Shown here one piece after another: positions 28,403 through 36,573 of a DNA stretch of 64,000 nt. The stretch comes from Pseudocitrobacter cyperus (GTDB lineage Bacteria > Pseudomonadota > Gammaproteobacteria > Enterobacterales > Enterobacteriaceae). The notes below the pieces were generated by a model. The model saw only the letters and a list, made by a program, of their open reading frames with translations, made no database searches and was not told where the DNA came from. The stretch's first letter is position 1. Every line of letters begins with the position of its first letter. Made by a program: the position numbers and the translations under genes. The stretch lies in assembly GCF_039889165.1 (NCBI RefSeq), contig NZ_JAYMYY010000001.1:620001-684000 (forward strand), in the 5' to 3' direction.

Positions 28403-28490
28403 TTAATTTAAAATATTTGACTCTACAGATCCATAAATCTCTCCCCTTGCAATATTCGCTCCAGTGCCCAATTCACCACTGGCTCCGTAA
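28403..28490 (-). other. open remnant upstream of the 46-residue ORF
   Basis: A 29-codon open tail on the minus strand reading GASGELGTGANIARGEIYGS, ending at a stop at 28403, with no start. It looks like the last residues of a larger, now deleted, glycine-rich protein, perhaps an effector C-terminus. The rest of 28400-28579 shows nothing recognisable. Confidence 0.3.
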
Positions 28491-28579
28491 AATTAGATTT
28501 TCAATATTTACCCCTCCGTATTTAAAACATATTTCTTATGTGCTCTCGTTAGCTTCTCTGAATCCCCCCAAAAAAATAT

Positions 28580-29116
28580 TCAATGCACATTGCTTAAATT
28601 ATAAATTTCATATCCATTTGTATCAGGGAGAGCATCAGAGGAGTAAGTTTCCTTTGTGTTATCGTAAATAACATACCTACCCTGCCACTCGCCTACAGCA
28701 TTATCATTTTTAATGATAATTAATGTATTAATTTTACCAAACCAGACAGATTCAGGTATATTTCTCTCTGCAAAACAAAACCAATCAGGTTTAACTTCTA
28801 CTTTAGTCATGGCTATCAAACCTGTTATCAGGCATCCTTTAATGTATGGCGAACCATAATTTAAAGCAAAAATAAGAGAATGATTTATACATTTCGCAAG
28901 AACAAGATCTCCAGAAGTTTCTTTTCCTTCAAGGAAGGCATTCACAATAACGTTATCGAAAACCAAATAGGGAGTATCACCATCAATTGTCCTTAATGAA
29001 ATCAGTTTAACTTCAAGCCCTTCATTTAACTCACATGTTTCAATGTCTTTAATAGTTCCAGATAAACAATAAAAAGGCATCAACAGAAAAATCAATAGAT
29101 AATAATTGAGACGCAT
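28580..29116 (-). CDS. exported protein of unknown family, candidate immunity protein
   Basis: A 178-residue protein with a signal peptide (MRLNYYLLIFLLMPFYCLSG) and several Cys in the mature part (ETCELNEG, KCINHS, KGCLITG, WFCFAERN). The AERN-P-VWF segment near residue 120 is its most distinctive feature. I do not recognise a named family. Periplasmic location, AT-rich composition and its place in the row of immunity-like genes suggest protection against a periplasm-acting toxin. Inference only. Confidence 0.5.
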   Translation of the reverse strand: MRLNYYLLIFLLMPFYCLSGTIKDIETCELNEGLEVKLISLRTIDGDTPYLVFDNVIVNAFLEGKETSGDLVLAKCINHSLIFALNYGSPYIKGCLITGLIAMTKVEVKPDWFCFAERNIPESVWFGKINTLIIIKNDNAVGEWQGRYVIYDNTKETYSSDALPDTNGYEIYNLSNVH

Positions 29117-29348
29117 ATTAATTCCAAATAAAAATATAGATTAAAAACCCAGATTTCCCCTGATCAGAAAAAATATCATCATAGATAACGCTTTGCACCT
29201 AATAACTTTTCAAATTAATTAAAAATTGTGAACCATTATCTCAAAAAGAAAATAATAATATTTTTATACCAACAATTCACTAACTTTAACAGTATTACAT
29301 CCTCCACGCCCCACAAGAACCGATGCGAGGCGGTTACTTTCCATAACT

Positions 29349-29790
29349 ATTTGCCACATCAATACAGCCAAAAAACCGCACCACCACTTCTCTATCCTTC
29401 AATCACATCAATTTACACACGCTACCGCCGCACCCTGATACATTACGATCTGCCCGCTCCCACCCTATCACAAATAGCAACAACGAAAAGGTTTTGCATA
29501 TCTTCCGGCAGGATATTATTTATTACCATTTTATAACCATCATCAATAAAACATATATTTCATCATAAACTATGATTACAATAAATAATTATCCATCATC
29601 GTTTCAACCTTTCTTACGGGCGAAATTCCTAAATAAGACGCCAACATACAGAAGCGATTTCCGGATAATAAGATCAACGCTATGCTCTTTCGGTTTGGGA
29701 TCAACACGTCATTCGATTATGTCTCTACGCCAATGGATTGCCGCCAGTATTGTGCTTCTGCTTTTTGTCCTGGGCTATGGCCTGTATTTC
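29349..29790 (+). repeat. R2: DUF3142-gene promoter segment, intact copy
   Basis: Reference copy of the repeat found at 26022 (R1) and 36188 (R3). It holds the AT-rich leader and continues into the intact DUF3142 gene. The upstream stretch 29117-29348 contains no gene; a weak match to the vgrG-upstream flank (CAAGAACCGATGCGAGG) lies at 29309-29325. Confidence 0.75.
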
Positions 29791-30930
29791 CTTATTTGCG
29801 CAAAACCACCAACGCCTCTCGCTCAACAGGTCTATATCTGGCAGCGCATCTGGACACCCCATCATCAACACGCGCTGCAACAAAGCCATTCCCTCTTTTC
29901 AGCCCTGCGCGTACTGGGGTTACAGATACATCCGCAGGAAGGCATTCGCCATATTGCCATCAACAACGCGCTGCTCAAGCAGGATGGACGTCCGGTGTGG
30001 CTGGTCATAAGGCTGGACGGGCAACTTGCTCATCTCAACCCGTCACTCATCATTCAGCAGGTTCAATGCACTGCGCACGCGTGGGCGAACGCAGGCATCC
30101 CTCTGGCCGGGGTTGAAATCGATTACGATGCGCCAACGGCTAAGCTTGCGGATTACCAGCAACTGGTGAGTGCGCTGCGCAAATCACTTCCGCAGACCTT
30201 GACGCTCAGCATCACCGCCCTTCCCACCTGGCTGGAATCGCCTCTGCTTCCCACGCTGTTGCATACCGCCGATACCTCAGTATTACAGGTTCACAACGTG
30301 CAATCGCCCGCCAACGGGTTGTTTGATCCGCACCTCGCGCAACGCTGGGTCACTGAATACGCCAGCAAAACACGGCATCCATTTTTTGTCGCGCTACCGG
30401 CCTACGGTTCCGCGTTAACGCCTGACAACCGCGTCGAGAGCGAAGCGACGTTATCGTATGCCGACCAGGAGATGCAGGAACTGAGCGTCGCGCCACAAAC
30501 GGTAGCCGATTTGATGCGGCAACTGGAACAACAGCCGCCGGAGGGTTTGCAGGGTTTCGTGTGGTTTCGCTTACCCCTCGCCGGGGATCGTCTTAGCTGG
30601 TCGATGGCGACGCTGAAAGCTGTGATTCATCATCAACCACTCGTCCCCCGCTGGTCGGTGATCGTCACGCCGACTGCCGATCCCATGCTTTTCGATCTGG
30701 CAATCAACAATAGCGGGCAAATCGATGCGCCGCTGCCCGAACAGGTTGCTCTGCAAAATGTGGATTGCGAATTTGCCGATGGCGCAAACCACTACCGTTC
30801 AGAACTGGCGAATAATGCACTGCACTTTACGCGCATCAACCTACAACAACTTCGCGCCGGAGAAAGCAGCCCACTGGGATGGGCGCGCTGTGCGAAGGCA
30901 TTACAGGGAAAATTCGATGTTGCACCGTAA
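29719..30930 (+). CDS. DUF3142 family membrane-anchored protein
   Basis: A 403-residue protein started at MSLRQWIAASIVLLLFVLGY (29719), giving an N-terminal signal anchor; the frame is open further upstream without good signals. The body is a TIM-barrel-like DUF3142 domain with VYIWQRIWTPHHQHAL, GVEIDYDAPTAKLADYQQLV and ALPAYGSAL, which resemble glycoside-hydrolase-like barrels. The enzymatic role is unknown. It overlaps the next gene by 14 bp, so the two are one transcription unit. Composition resembles the core genome, unlike the AT-rich immunity genes around it. Confidence 0.75.
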   Translation: MSLRQWIAASIVLLLFVLGYGLYFLICAKPPTPLAQQVYIWQRIWTPHHQHALQQSHSLFSALRVLGLQIHPQEGIRHIAINNALLKQDGRPVWLVIRLDGQLAHLNPSLIIQQVQCTAHAWANAGIPLAGVEIDYDAPTAKLADYQQLVSALRKSLPQTLTLSITALPTWLESPLLPTLLHTADTSVLQVHNVQSPANGLFDPHLAQRWVTEYASKTRHPFFVALPAYGSALTPDNRVESEATLSYADQEMQELSVAPQTVADLMRQLEQQPPEGLQGFVWFRLPLAGDRLSWSMATLKAVIHHQPLVPRWSVIVTPTADPMLFDLAINNSGQIDAPLPEQVALQNVDCEFADGANHYRSELANNALHFTRINLQQLRAGESSPLGWARCAKALQGKFDVAP

Positions 30931-33055
30931 ACAGAGTCGTATTGCGCAAGGGATGATATTCGCCGGATTGCTGGTTCTCAGTACTCAGGGTCGCGCCTGT
31001 GGTCCTTTTGCGCCGAATTATTTATTGCATGACCGCGCCGGGACATTAGCTGAAATGCCCAATGGCAGTTTTATATATGAAGCCCGCCACCTGGTTGAAC
31101 GCGATCCCCAATTACCTTTCTCACAGGAAACGCCCACGGAGCCTGTCAACCTGGAAGAGTACAGCCGTTATTATGAGACGCATCCGAATGGAAGCGAGCA
31201 GGATTTCCGGCGCGAAAAACGCAAGCTGGAGATTGAAGCCAGACTTCAGACCCCGCTCCCGGTGGTGGAACGGCTCTATTATCTGGGCGCACGCGATTAT
31301 TATAACCGTGTTTATGACAGCCCCTGGTTTCGTCAATTGCTGGCGCTACCCAAAACTGAGCAAGGCCAATGGCGGTTGAAGACACTGTATACACTGGCTC
31401 GTGATGAGTTTGATGCCACTGACGATGGCTTTTTCTATGATCAGAATGGGCATGGTCCATCAACCGGGCTCAACGCGCAGTTACTAAAAGGCATCGCGCT
31501 TTATCAACAAATTATCGATGAGGTCCGCAACGGCGAGCCCGATCCCGAACAGCTTTCCATTGCCAGCCTGGGCCAACTGGGCCTTATGAAATTACGCAAC
31601 GCCGAGATCGGCGCAGCCATTCAATACTATGCGCAGCAGGCCGCGCAAGGTTCATCTTCAGGCAAAGCCTCACTGCGCAGAATTTCACGCTACCTGACAA
31701 CAGAGAGTCATTTTGCCCAACTGGAAAAGATCATTGATGATCCACGGGTGCAAAAATTAATTATTGCCGAACTTTTTATCCGCCATGACAGGGTTTACCG
31801 ACAGGAAGGGTGTGGCGACGAAAACAGTGAATATGGCTGCCCGGCCCAGCGAGACAAGCTCATCAACCTGCTGGTTACACACCGCATTAAGGGATTTGCC
31901 TACAGCGATCGCCTGGCGGCGCTGGCCTATCGCAACGGTGACTATGCGTTAACGCACGCTTTATTAGAGGACGCGCCAGAAAGTGGTTTACACGAATGGT
32001 TAAACGCCAAAATGGCGCTACGCGCCGGAGATATTACGCTGGCGACTCGCTATTACGCCCGTGCGGCGAAATTCTTCCCCGAGGATGAAACCTGGGGAAA
32101 CCCGATGACGGAAAGCGATTATTACCACGGGAACGAGATTATCGCGCCGTCGTGTCGCGTGGCCAGTGAGCAGGCCATTCTGGCGCTTAAACGCGACGAT
32201 TATTTACAGGCGATGGCGCTATTTTATAAAGGCAAAGATACCTACTGGGCCGATTTAGCCGATGTGGCGGAAAGCGTTTTAACCCTGCCCGAACTGAAAG
32301 CGTTTGTGGATAAAAACGTGCCCGCGCCGCAGCAACCGCTTAAGCCCTTTAAGTTGAAAGCCCATTTTGGCGATGATGGCGATTATGCGGGTGAATTTGT
32401 GCCACCTACGCTCATCCCCACGGATGTAAAACTCCGCGCCCTGCTGGCGAGAAGATTGATTCGTAACGGCCAGTATCAACAGGCAATTGCCTATTTTGAT
32501 ATCCCCAACTACCGGGACGCGGCGCAAAAACTGGCGGATTTTATGGCGCAGACGAAACAGAAAAACATCAGCCGCCGTGAGCGCGCTCAGGCGCAATATC
32601 AAGCGGCCCGTCTCCTGCGTTATCACGGTATTGAGCTGGTCGCGTATGAAATGTACCCCGACTACGCCATCACCGGTGGTCAGTATTCCTCGCCTTACGA
32701 CTATTCCACAGAAGGCGGCTGGATCAGCGCAAAAGAACGCCAGCGCTGGCGTGTCGCCATTCCCGCAAAAGAGAGCCACTTCCTTCACTACCGCTGGCGG
32801 GCGGCAGAAATGGCCGGGCAAGCCGCTGATTTACTGCATCCTAAAACGCAGGCGTGGGCGGCGGTGCTGTGCAATGCCGCCAGTTGGGTGAGATATCCTG
32901 ACCCGGAAACGGGCGGTGAAATTTACAAGCGGTATGTGAAAAGCGGTAAAGCCTTCGACTGGGCGGCGCATTTTGGCCGCGATTGCCCGGAGCCGGTGTT
33001 TGCGAAACGGGTTACGGATAATGCAATGGCGGCTAAGGGTAAATCCGGCCTGTAA
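30917..33055 (+). CDS. exported TPR-like repeat protein of unknown function
   Basis: A 712-residue protein started at MLHRKQSRIAQGMIFAGLLVLS (30917) with a signal peptide ending near TQGRACGPF and AGGGAA ahead of the ATG. Helical repeat units are visible (GLMKLRNAEIGAAIQYYAQQA, ALAYRNGDYALTHALL, DYLQAMALFYKGK, RNGQYQQAIAYFD), consistent with tetratricopeptide/Sel1-type solenoids. It is probably a periplasmic partner of the DUF3142 protein with which it is coupled. The last part of the gene is duplicated as a relic at 36422-36538. Confidence 0.7.
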   Translation: MLHRKQSRIAQGMIFAGLLVLSTQGRACGPFAPNYLLHDRAGTLAEMPNGSFIYEARHLVERDPQLPFSQETPTEPVNLEEYSRYYETHPNGSEQDFRREKRKLEIEARLQTPLPVVERLYYLGARDYYNRVYDSPWFRQLLALPKTEQGQWRLKTLYTLARDEFDATDDGFFYDQNGHGPSTGLNAQLLKGIALYQQIIDEVRNGEPDPEQLSIASLGQLGLMKLRNAEIGAAIQYYAQQAAQGSSSGKASLRRISRYLTTESHFAQLEKIIDDPRVQKLIIAELFIRHDRVYRQEGCGDENSEYGCPAQRDKLINLLVTHRIKGFAYSDRLAALAYRNGDYALTHALLEDAPESGLHEWLNAKMALRAGDITLATRYYARAAKFFPEDETWGNPMTESDYYHGNEIIAPSCRVASEQAILALKRDDYLQAMALFYKGKDTYWADLADVAESVLTLPELKAFVDKNVPAPQQPLKPFKLKAHFGDDGDYAGEFVPPTLIPTDVKLRALLARRLIRNGQYQQAIAYFDIPNYRDAAQKLADFMAQTKQKNISRRERAQAQYQAARLLRYHGIELVAYEMYPDYAITGGQYSSPYDYSTEGGWISAKERQRWRVAIPAKESHFLHYRWRAAEMAGQAADLLHPKTQAWAAVLCNAASWVRYPDPETGGEIYKRYVKSGKAFDWAAHFGRDCPEPVFAKRVTDNAMAAKGKSGL

Positions 33056-33078
33056 GCCCGGCGCACACGCCACCGGGC
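33056..33078. repeat. REP-type palindrome, copy 1
   Basis: GCCCGGCG...CGCCACCGGGC inverted repeat right after the TPR gene stop, between convergent genes; a second copy is at 36539-36561. Typical of enterobacterial REP elements that stabilise or end transcripts. Confidence 0.75.
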
Positions 33079-33092
33079 ATAAAACGGGGGGA

Positions 33093-33396
33093 TTAATACC
33101 TTACGCACACCGACTTTGTTTCACACCAGCCGTCCAGCCAGTCTGGCCCGAAGTCGCGCCCGGTGCCCGACTGCTTCATACCGCCAAATGGCAGGTTGGC
33201 GTCGATTAGGGTGTGGCTGTTCACCCATACGGTGCCAGCTTCTAAGCGGTCGCCATATTCCAGCGCCTGCGACAGATTTTGTGTCCAGACGCAATGCAGG
33301 CGCGAGACCAGCGGGTTGATGTGCGCCGACGGTGACATGCCCGGTCCGACCTGTAATGACTTCACCGCCTGCTCAAAGCCGCTAACCAGCGTGTCA
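33093..33396 (-). pseudogene. truncated, internally deleted second copy of feaB
   Basis: Residues at the C-terminus are almost identical to FeaB (TVWVNSHTLIDANLPFGGMK to ETKSVCVRY), but homology stops at 33396 upstream. Inside, the text jumps from LVSRLHC straight to VWTQNLSQ. Compared with the intact gene, exactly 240 bp (36772-37011) are missing, an in-frame deletion of 80 codons. The catalytic Cys region is absent. About a dozen base differences from the intact copy over 186 bp change only one residue. Confidence 0.9.
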
Positions 33397-33627
33397 TATT
33401 TTCCGTTCTTCTCAGTTTTCTGCCATCATGGATACCAACATAGAATCTGCATTTTCTTTCACGAGGCTAATTTCTTCAGGCGTCCAGTTCCTGATAAGTT
33501 CCGCTTATTTCATCAGTTGTTTATCACAGATTATGGAAAAATAAATTATTCTATACTACCAGACTACACTGCGGCATCGACAACCATCATCATCACTCAC
33601 AATGTACGCTATATAATTTTAATCAAT

Positions 33628-34032
33628 TCAACGCTGGCAATCATGTGCAATTGAAATCACTTTACCATCATTCCCTAACTCTATTTTTTTATCATCCATT
33701 TTTAAAATAGTCCATGCATTAATACTATCCTGTTCAGCTTCATCTTTATGCTGAGCAATACTAGTCGTAAAGCAAGGATAATTTAAAAACCATCTAAATC
33801 TCCCATTGTATATACTCAAGCCAATATCCATATATTTTTTATGGTATGGGAATGGATATCCAGAAACAGCCTTATCGTCGCTTACACTGTCAATATAAAC
33901 ACTCACGGCATAATCATTAATCCATTTAAAACTAATTATTCTATAATAAAATTCAGTTTTCAACATAAAGAAAAGTGAAATACAAGAACATATTACAATA
34001 ATAGTAGGGTTTCTATATTTCATAAAGGCCAT
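33628..34032 (-). CDS. membrane-anchored small protein, candidate immunity protein
   Basis: A 134-residue protein with one N-terminal membrane segment (NPTIIVICSCISLFFMLKT) and an extracytoplasmic domain of about 100 residues containing two well-separated Cys (YPCFTTS, HDCQR). A second possible ATG lies three codons in. It follows the 125-residue ORF by 16 bp in one operon and ends about 230 bp from the feaB relic. No family recognised. AT-rich and inside the immunity array. Confidence 0.5.
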   Translation of the reverse strand: MAFMKYRNPTIIVICSCISLFFMLKTEFYYRIISFKWINDYAVSVYIDSVSDDKAVSGYPFPYHKKYMDIGLSIYNGRFRWFLNYPCFTTSIAQHKDEAEQDSINAWTILKMDDKKIELGNDGKVISIAHDCQR

Positions 34033-34048
34033 ACTCGAAATAAAGACA

Positions 34049-34426
34049 TCAATTTATAACGTATTTATTATCACCAATAAAAGCAACACCTTCTTTTCCG
34101 CACATTATTTTACTCCATTTATTAATTGCTATTTGAGCATTAACCTCTGTAGCGATAACATCTGTAAAATAAAGTCTATATGGTCTCCATATACTTAACA
34201 TTCTACGTTCATACAACTGCCCACGAATGATCACCTCCCCATTCCCGTTGTTTACCATGTATATATATATACCACGATACCGGCTATATTTATTATAATC
34301 AACTCTACACCATTGAACAGCCAGTAGCTCTTTACTGTTTCTTACATCTGAATAAAAGCAAATCACGATATATACAGTAAAAAGTAACAAAAAAAAGATA
34401 AAAGCATTGATGATAAACTTAAGCAC
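34049..34426 (-). CDS. membrane-anchored small protein, candidate immunity protein
   Basis: A 125-residue protein if started at the GTG at 34426, which has GGGGAGA just upstream; an ATG further upstream at 34459 would add 11 residues. It has one N-terminal transmembrane segment (FIINAFIFFLLLFTVYIVICF) and an extracytoplasmic part with Cys in VQWCRVDY and KIMCGKEG. Similar design to its downstream neighbour, so the pair may be diverged duplicates or a two-part immunity. Function not recognised. Confidence 0.5.
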   Translation of the reverse strand: MLKFIINAFIFFLLLFTVYIVICFYSDVRNSKELLAVQWCRVDYNKYSRYRGIYIYMVNNGNGEVIIRGQLYERRMLSIWRPYRLYFTDVIATEVNAQIAINKWSKIMCGKEGVAFIGDNKYVIN

Positions 34427-34508
34427 TTCTCCCCCCAAAGGTTTTCTACCACAGGGCAAGATTACGAAATCCCGCTCCCCGCAAGGACTGATGCCAGGTA
34501 GTTTCTGT

Positions 34509-34553
34509 CCATGGCTGCTTTTCGCATCTTACGTCTTAACCCTGCCTTGAATA
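34509..34553. repeat. junction repeats: vgrG-upstream 22-mer plus 24-bp repeat
   Basis: Positions 34509-34530 match the vgrG-upstream motif at 3354-3375 with one mismatch, and 34530-34553 equal 25481-25504. The two repeats abut at this site, as expected of a recombination joint between effector-module fragments. No gene occupies 34460-34612. Confidence 0.55.
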
Positions 34554-34612
34554 TCTGTATGTTCTTTGCGCCCAATTTTTATCTTCAGTTTTACTTAAGC
34601 AGATGCATCTCC

Positions 34613-35071
34613 CTAATTACATCTGTATAATTCCATTTCTGGAATATACTCTTCATAATCATCATGACTGAAAATTGCTATAGCCTTTTGGTCAAGAAAA
34701 CCATCATGGAAGCCAGTTATAGATATTTTTAATTCCATGAAAAATATCATGCCGAGCGATAGGTAAGGAGAATCATCATATTCCATTAATTTTTTAATGA
34801 CAATTTCAGGATCAGCTAAAAATACATTAACATCATCAAATATAATATTCTTCATTTGCCGACCAAAGCCAATGTGATTAACCATTTGTGTTGGAGGCGA
34901 AGTATATGACACATTCATAAACGAGCGAAATTCCGTTAGTTTGTTCGTTCTGTCCACTCTGGAATCATCACTTTTCCCTAAGATGTGCTCAACGTCATCA
35001 GGTGACATTCCAAATTCTATCAATCCAGTGCCTTTATTAGGGTACAATTCAAAGGTAGTATTAATGTTCAT
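34613..35071 (-). CDS. cytoplasmic protein, candidate immunity protein
   Basis: A 152-residue soluble protein without signal peptide. It begins MNINTTFELYPNKGTGLIEF and has the pattern GLIEFGMSPDDVEHILGKSDD, common in several polymorphic-toxin immunity proteins (Gly-x-Ile-x-Phe-Gly-Met followed by V..hLG). It starts three bases after the stop of a toxin-like C-terminal remnant at 35075-35215, the arrangement usual for toxin-immunity pairs. Exact family not recognised. Confidence 0.55.
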   Translation of the reverse strand: MNINTTFELYPNKGTGLIEFGMSPDDVEHILGKSDDSRVDRTNKLTEFRSFMNVSYTSPPTQMVNHIGFGRQMKNIIFDDVNVFLADPEIVIKKLMEYDDSPYLSLGMIFFMELKISITGFHDGFLDQKAIAIFSHDDYEEYIPEMELYRCN

Positions 35072-35074
35072 CAG

Positions 35075-35215
35075 TTATCTCAATAATAGATTATGTTTCT
35101 CTAAATAATTGAAGTATTCCATCATTTCTGATATAGCTGCGCCTAATACCGCTACACTTTTGCCTGCCCATGTCTCCCGCCGGGGAACGGGCTGGCAGCA
35201 GGGAAAAAGGATAAA
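35075..35215 (-). pseudogene. possible toxin C-terminal remnant ahead of the 152-residue ORF
   Basis: An open stretch of 46 codons without a start, ending VPRRETWAGKSVAVLGAAIS then EMMEYFNYLEKHNLLLR and a stop at 35075, three bases before the next ATG. The first third is GC-rich, the rest AT-rich. This switch is typical of the border between a conserved effector core and its variable tip. Too short to name a family. Confidence 0.35.
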
Positions 35216-35267
35216 TTAACTTTCTGTTAAATTGCTCTTTTTCTCGCTCCGAAAACCAGGCGCTATT

Positions 35268-36098
35268 TCATTTTCTTTTTCCTGGCTCCGCTAAGCCTGC
35301 ATTCAGATCGCAATGCATATGATCCCAGCCAGTATAATCCCTCACTTCCGGAACCTTATTGGGGATATTTTTCCAGTTGGTTTCCTCAGAAAAAGTTAAC
35401 CAGGCATCAGGCCCACTGACAGAACGCCATGATGTATAATTCTTCCCCCAATAACTGTTATCAGTGGTGCCATTATATCTGGGCTGCATGTGGTGTTTTA
35501 CTCCGTTGTATACATAATCTATCCCTGTACCACCGGGCAGCATTCGTGGATCATCAAAGGGTTTCGAACTGATATACAGATCCCCCCATCGGGTAAGTAA
35601 AAACCCCTGGTCGTTCACCACCGTCATGGAAACCACATCCTTTCTTATCGGGCGATCATATTCACCTGCTATGACCGTTATCCCATAATCGTTTATTCGG
35701 GCAGGTATCCGTTTGCCATACCGATCGGCTCCTCCACCAGGAGAAAAACTGGCGTCCCCCCAACTCTGTCCATAGTCTCTGGAGATTAAAAACCCTGACA
35801 AATCCCCCCACGGAATGGCAATATATTTTTCGGAAGGATGAACGTATTTAAAAAAAGAAACCCTGAATATTGGTGTATCCCGTGCCACCACTTCAGAACG
35901 GATTTTTCTTTGCGTATCGACATACCAGAGTGCGCCTTCGCAGTAAAATCCCTCCAGTTCCAGATAGCGGTGATCGTCAAAGCGGTAAATCACCTGTTTT
36001 GGTGGTGCTGGTCTGGAAACGTGAGGATTTTGCTGATCGCAGCCGGAGCAGAAACAAAGGCCAGCCAACAAAAACAGGGGGTTTTTTATCTGCCACAT
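35268..36098 (-). CDS. T6SS immunity lipoprotein, Tli3-like (orphan)
   Basis: A 276-residue protein with GGGAAAG before the ATG. The signal is lipoprotein-like (NPLFLLAGLCFCSGCDQQ): Cys at about residue 20 preceded by Ser-Gly, and Asp at +2, which would favour the inner membrane. The mature part has beta-rich WD/BNR-like stretches (LISRDYGQSWGDASF, LLTRWGDLYISSKPF, WDHMHCDLNAG). This overall design resembles Tli3-type inhibitors of T6SS Tle3 phospholipases. No lipase gene adjoins it. Assignment from memory of the family, so moderate certainty. Confidence 0.55.
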   Translation of the reverse strand: MWQIKNPLFLLAGLCFCSGCDQQNPHVSRPAPPKQVIYRFDDHRYLELEGFYCEGALWYVDTQRKIRSEVVARDTPIFRVSFFKYVHPSEKYIAIPWGDLSGFLISRDYGQSWGDASFSPGGGADRYGKRIPARINDYGITVIAGEYDRPIRKDVVSMTVVNDQGFLLTRWGDLYISSKPFDDPRMLPGGTGIDYVYNGVKHHMQPRYNGTTDNSYWGKNYTSWRSVSGPDAWLTFSEETNWKNIPNKVPEVRDYTGWDHMHCDLNAGLAEPGKRK

Positions 36099-36187
36099 AT
36101 GTTCTTTCCCAGCTAATCAAAACGCTTTATCCATTTATTTAACTCTGTACCGCTATCAAAAGGTTCCTTGAAATAGCTATCTCTGAT

Positions 36188-36421
36188 ATACGCTACCGCC
36201 GTACCCTGATACATGACGATCTGCCCGCTCACACCCTATCACAACCATCAGTAACGAAAAGGATTTGCATATCTACTGGCAGGATATTATTTATTACCAT
36301 TTTATAACCACCATCAATAAAGCATATATTTCATCGCGAATTATAATTGCACTAAATAATTATCCTCTCATCGCTTCAACCTTTATTACGGATGAAATTC
36401 CTGAATAATACGCCAGCCAAC
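36188..36421 (+). repeat. R3: third copy of the DUF3142-gene promoter segment
   Basis: Matches 29422-29660 (TACGCTACCGCC onward through the leader), then ends abruptly at about 36421 before the DUF3142 start codon. Confidence 0.75.
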
Positions 36422-36538
36422 TCAACAGTTGGATGAGTTATCCTGGCCCATATACGGGCGGTGAGATTTGCCAGGCGATATATGAAAAGCGGTAAAGCCT
36501 TTTACTGGGCGGTGAAGGGGCAAGGCTGCTGCCTGTGA
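36422..36538 (+). pseudogene. relic of the TPR gene 3' end
   Basis: CAGTTGGATGAG and the following bases align with 32884-33050 of the TPR gene (shared GAAAAGCGGTAAAGCC) with substitutions and loss of about 50 bp. It continues into the REP palindrome and intact feaB exactly as the full gene does at 33056. It marks where the ancestral TPR gene stood next to feaB. Confidence 0.75.
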
Positions 36539-36561
36539 GCCCGGCGCAGACGCCACCGGGC
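36539..36561. repeat. REP-type palindrome, copy 2
   Basis: Same inverted repeat as 33056-33078 with one base difference, directly downstream of feaB on its 3' side. Confidence 0.75.
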
Positions 36562-36573
36562 GTAAAACGGGGA

